The notes beneath the pieces are model-generated. The model did no database searches. It was not told where the DNA came from and was given only the letters and a program-made list of their open reading frames with translations. From Liolophura sinensis (lineage: Eukaryota; Mollusca; Polyplacophora; Chitonida; Chitonidae), in contig NC_088302.1 of the NCBI RefSeq assembly GCF_032854445.1, forward strand, positions 24,689,788 through 24,753,787: a stretch of DNA of 64,000 bases. The letters are read 5' to 3'. The stretch's first letter is position 1. Each line of letters begins with the position of its first letter. The position numbers were made by a program, and so were the translations under genes. Shown in pieces: positions 60,515 to 64,000 of this stretch.

Positions 60515-63279
60515 ATAGGTCAACGAATTGTGTATACAGAGAACTGGTGTAAACAGAAATTTCCTACAATGGGCATTGTGATATATCTTGCAGAAAGCTA
60601 CCGACAAATTAGCTAACGGAATGGCAGAATAATGATCCGTTATATTAAAGGTCAAACATGGGAACCCGATAATCATCGGTGATACGACGCTGTAACAGAT
60701 GGCATTGTTCCACAAGACTTCAGAAATGATGTTTTTTGGAAGTGTACATAAAATCGATGCTGCTCATGATCCGTGAAAAGGTCTGCCCATACGTGATCAC
60801 TCCTTGATCAATCTGGTCTGGCTGGAATCCCATCAGGGAATCAAAAGGTAACTTAGCGTCGTAATGCAGGCATCGATTTTCACCAAAACAGAGAAAGTAA
60901 CTCTAAAACGTATACATAATTCACAACTTGAGGTTTTCACATTACTCCAGTCTTTGCATATAGCTGAACGCTTTATTCGTATAAATGACAAGCAGCAAAA
61001 TCTAAAGCGTGGTGTGAAAGGCAGTGATAAAGCCCTACGCTTTCGTACAACGCAACCAAAATTTTAAAATAACGGTTATTTCCACTTTTAAGTGCTCGCC
61101 TGCAGTCCATATTAATATTGACTTACTCTGATATAATATGCTTTGGAAAGGTATTTTTCAGCTGTAATCTTCGTGTGCAGAGCTTCGATAAGTCATTAAT
61201 ACTTCCTGAAGAAGAGACATTGTGCACATTCGAAACGGTTCTTGACGTTCTGATCTTGCCAATGTTGATATCTGCCATCGTTGATTGATAGACTTTCACC
61301 GCCTACACTGGCAGAAGTTTTCTTTTGAAAAAAGCCAGATGTTATGAGCAATCTCTGGCTACATAATGCTGTGACGTCACCATATTTGAATAACCACCTT
61401 TGCATGTGATCCCGTGCTCACCTAGACGATTCGGCACTATCATTTATTGCTGTCGAGCATAACGCTCACTTTCACCACTGGTTATTGATCTGTTAGATAC
61501 TGTATTCGACTCTTAGAATAATCTTACATATTTCTCAGGTACCTTACAATCCCTTACAGGCGTTCCACCATAAGTTCTGTGCCCCATACCTGAAAGCGGA
61601 ATTCAGTTAGATCTTGGCACGTTAGAATATCATATCATATGTATAAAGCTGGGAAACATGTATATATGTACGTGTAATTAAAAAAAAAACTTGTTCTAAT
61701 CATTCCTTTCATTATTGTTCTCAAAACATCTGATCCTTCTTGACTTTCCCGTTCACCCAATTCATTAAGCCGTAATGTGTGACGCTTGTACCATTTAGCC
61801 AGCCATCCACTTATTGTCCGATTTATCAAGAGACTTCCATTTCCAGGTAATTTCTTCGTGGTGCATTTCCAGCGAAAAGACCTAAAGGTTTACACCAGCA
61901 TTTGACTGCTGTATAACACACAGACACAGAAGACAATAAAAAGTGGATATTTTTGAAAACAAAAATTTTTCACGCTGTTTTGCTTTGTTGTCAGGCTCGT
62001 GGTGTTTCACTCCATGATTCAAAGTGAAAACACCTGTATTTTTTGTGAAAAACATTAATATTTCTCTTATCTTGTGTTATTTATTTTTATGGCATATCAT
62101 GTTCATTCACTAAATGTGAACAGGAAAACCGTTGGGGCCAAGTTCACCAGATAACTGTATAAGGATAGAAAAAGACAGGTGACATTTAGAAAAAGCAAAG
62201 AAAAAAAGGAAAAGAAAGATAACACGACTGGAAGTCTTGCATGAACACATTTATTCATTGAAGAGAACGGCGAGAATGGCCTACCTTCCAAGTGATCTTT
62301 ATACACCACCGGTAGTGGTTTGACTTAAAGGAGCATTCTCTATAGCAAATGGCTACTGCCATCCAATTTGTATATTTTTTTTGCATTTATTTACTTTTTC
62401 GATGGTTATCTTTTTCTCTACTCAGTTTCAACAACTGCAATTTTCGGCCTCACTGTTATAGTTCCCCTTAATGCACGTTTTGCCAAATGTAATTTTTTGA
62501 CACAGTTCAATGCTTCTGATAACAGGAGTACTAGTATATGACTTCAAAAGCACATCCACTGTGAACATGTAATCTAAGCGTATACTTTTCTTATCTACAT
62601 CGCACTCACAAATCTACTGGACCTGAGCTACCGTTATAACCTTACACATCCTTGTCAATCACGCAATGTGCGAACCTCTGAATTGATCTTGGCACAAAAG
62701 CATCAACCCAAAGCAATAAGTCTCTGTGGATGTACAAAGTGTAATAATTACTTCAAGCAAGACCAAAGGTATATTTTTCAGGGGGAACGTCCATTGATTC
62801 AGTACACCTCACGGTAAAGCAATCGTCTTCAATGCCAGGAGGTGTCTCAGCCAATAAAATTCTTCCACTTCATCGGATTGAGGGATTCAATTACACGTTT
62901 GTCTCGAAACGAGAAACCTTTCATACGGGATCTAAGTCAGCAGTTGGAAAGAATGGACCTTGTTTTTCATGAAATGAACACTTCCCCAAATCAGTTTCAA
63001 TGACAGCTTTGACATGCAACTTCAGGGCTTTCAAGTTCTTTTGGGGGGGGGGGGGGGCGCAGTGGGGTTTGACAACGAGCTGTAAATAACTTTAAAAATA
63101 TCACATCCGAACAGTTTTACTGTTCATTTTTGCAATTAATCTTTCTACTTTAACATGAAATTATTGTCAGGATTTTCTCCCTAAATCTTTTCCTCGCGAG
63201 CTGATAAACGTACCGTTGGAAATTTAAAAAAAGTTTCAAATGTGTTTGAAATGTGATGCTCTGAAAACGCGGTTTAAAC

Positions 63280-64000
63280 TACAGGCGTTACAGGTTAGAA
63301 ACTCGCTAGTTTTACAGGTTATACACTAGCTTGTTTTACAGGTTATACACTCGCTAGTTTTAATGGCTGTATACAGCTCAACATCATCATCAATAGAGAT
63401 ATGTTACATGCTGTCTTCACTTTAGTCTCTGTGAAGCGTATCTCGCTAGAAGTCCCAAGCACTCACCACTTTCATGAACCTGCCTTTTCATACTTACGTT
63501 TCGTTACTACTCATTTATCATATAATTTCTATAACGAGGAATGACCACCACATATAACCCAGAGGTAAATATACAGTTATAATCAAATTTGCTTCCGTCC
63601 TTCATCTGCTCAGACATCTTCGTCAATAATTCAGTTTCCTCCTGACGTTATTAAGTGTTATTCCCTCAGTTTCTGTAATCGTGCGTCCTTCATATAACTT
63701 GCATATTAGCAAAAGTGAGTGGTTTTACAGGCTATACCCCCACTAGTTTTACAGGCTATACACTCGCTAGTTTTCTAGGCTATACACTCGGTAGTTTTAC
63801 AGTCGCTAGTTTCACAGAATATACCCTTGCTAGTTTTACAGACTATACACTCTCGAGTTTTAGGGGCTACACCCTCGCCAGTTTTACAGGCTATAACCTC
63901 GCTAGTTTTACAGGCTATATCCTCCCTTGTTTTACAGGCTATACTCTCAATTGTTTTACAGGCTATACGCTCGCTAGTTTTGCAGACTATATCCTCACTT
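63280..64000. repeat. 24-bp minisatellite, split, running off the window
   Basis: The unit is about ttttacaggctatacactcg plus ctag. Three copies lie at 63291-63365 and about twelve at 63720-64000, where length and sequence vary more. The two blocks are separated by about 350 bp of ordinary sequence. The array reaches the last base of the window and so continues beyond it. Confidence 0.9.

Larger units (their letters stand above)
56140..63260 (+). repeat. Large array unit 8 (L-H-K-C-J-A-D-E-F-G-M)
   Basis: Segments by eye: L 56150-56340 (ccagccgtaaagacgaaggt), link 56838-57000, H 57000-57250, K 57960-58140, C 58380-58700 (caacaagattcaaatgaacg) and J 59800-59960. A with its link 60530-61080 (catacgtgatcactccttga), D 61790-62060, E 62100-62290, F 62630-62770, G 62790-62920 and M 63100-63260 follow. 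It is the longest copy, about 7.1 kb including two SINEs. B was not recognised. Confidence 0.78.

Noticed and set aside
60262-60715. Cys/Val-rich minus-strand frames
   Set aside because: They are translations of the CA microsatellite and the adjoining SINE.
22075-63260. CRISPR-like or prokaryotic repeat array
   Set aside because: Units are kilobases long, diverged and broken by eukaryotic SINEs; no short constant repeats with variable spacers and no cas-like genes.
22075-63260. Array as an autonomous LINE, LTR or DNA transposon
   Set aside because: No reverse transcriptase, integrase or transposase motif was seen in any frame, and no terminal repeats bound the unit.

Overview
This is a eukaryotic nuclear window, almost certainly from a mollusc or a close lophotrochozoan relative. 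It is AT-rich, has no dense gene layout, shows spliced exons with GT/AG borders, and carries many copies of a tRNA-derived SINE whose 3' part (gattggtgttttacgccgta followed by a T-rich run, in reverse orientation) I recall as common in mollusc genomes. The taxon is inference from repeats and from the gene type. No ribosomal, mitochondrial, bacterial or viral genes were seen.

The only gene I can support well is the 3' end of a soluble guanylate cyclase alpha-type subunit on the + strand. Four exons (3938-4084, 5304-5458, 8099-8330, 11062-11775) join in phase (147+155+232+711 coding nt = 415 codons, then a stop). They carry the second half of the class III cyclase domain and a tail of about 285 residues, rich in Ser, Arg and Pro. 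A poly(A) signal follows at 12068. The 5' exons (heme-NO domain, PAS, coiled coil, first half of the cyclase domain) should lie upstream of the window.

From 1 to about 22 kb the rest is intron and intergenic DNA with tandem repeats (42-bp at 1-179; 28-bp units in an 84-bp higher-order pattern at 2123-2510; 73-bp at 6387; 40-bp at 7219; about 95-bp at 22224), a foldback element, small MITE-like elements and SINE copies. Weak signs of coding DNA on the - strand occur at about 19.3-21.0 kb.

From about 22.1 to 63.3 kb the window is dominated by something I did not recognise: an ancient, badly eroded array of a multi-kilobase unit. The same segments return in the same order and orientation (here named L-H-K-C-J-A-B-D-E-F-G-M). 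Eight full or partial copies can be laid out by eye. They are interrupted by SINEs, two MITE-like elements, a separate repeat family present in both orientations, and microsatellites. No open reading frame is kept across copies, so the unit looks non-coding or long dead. The right edge runs into a 24-bp minisatellite that continues past the window end.
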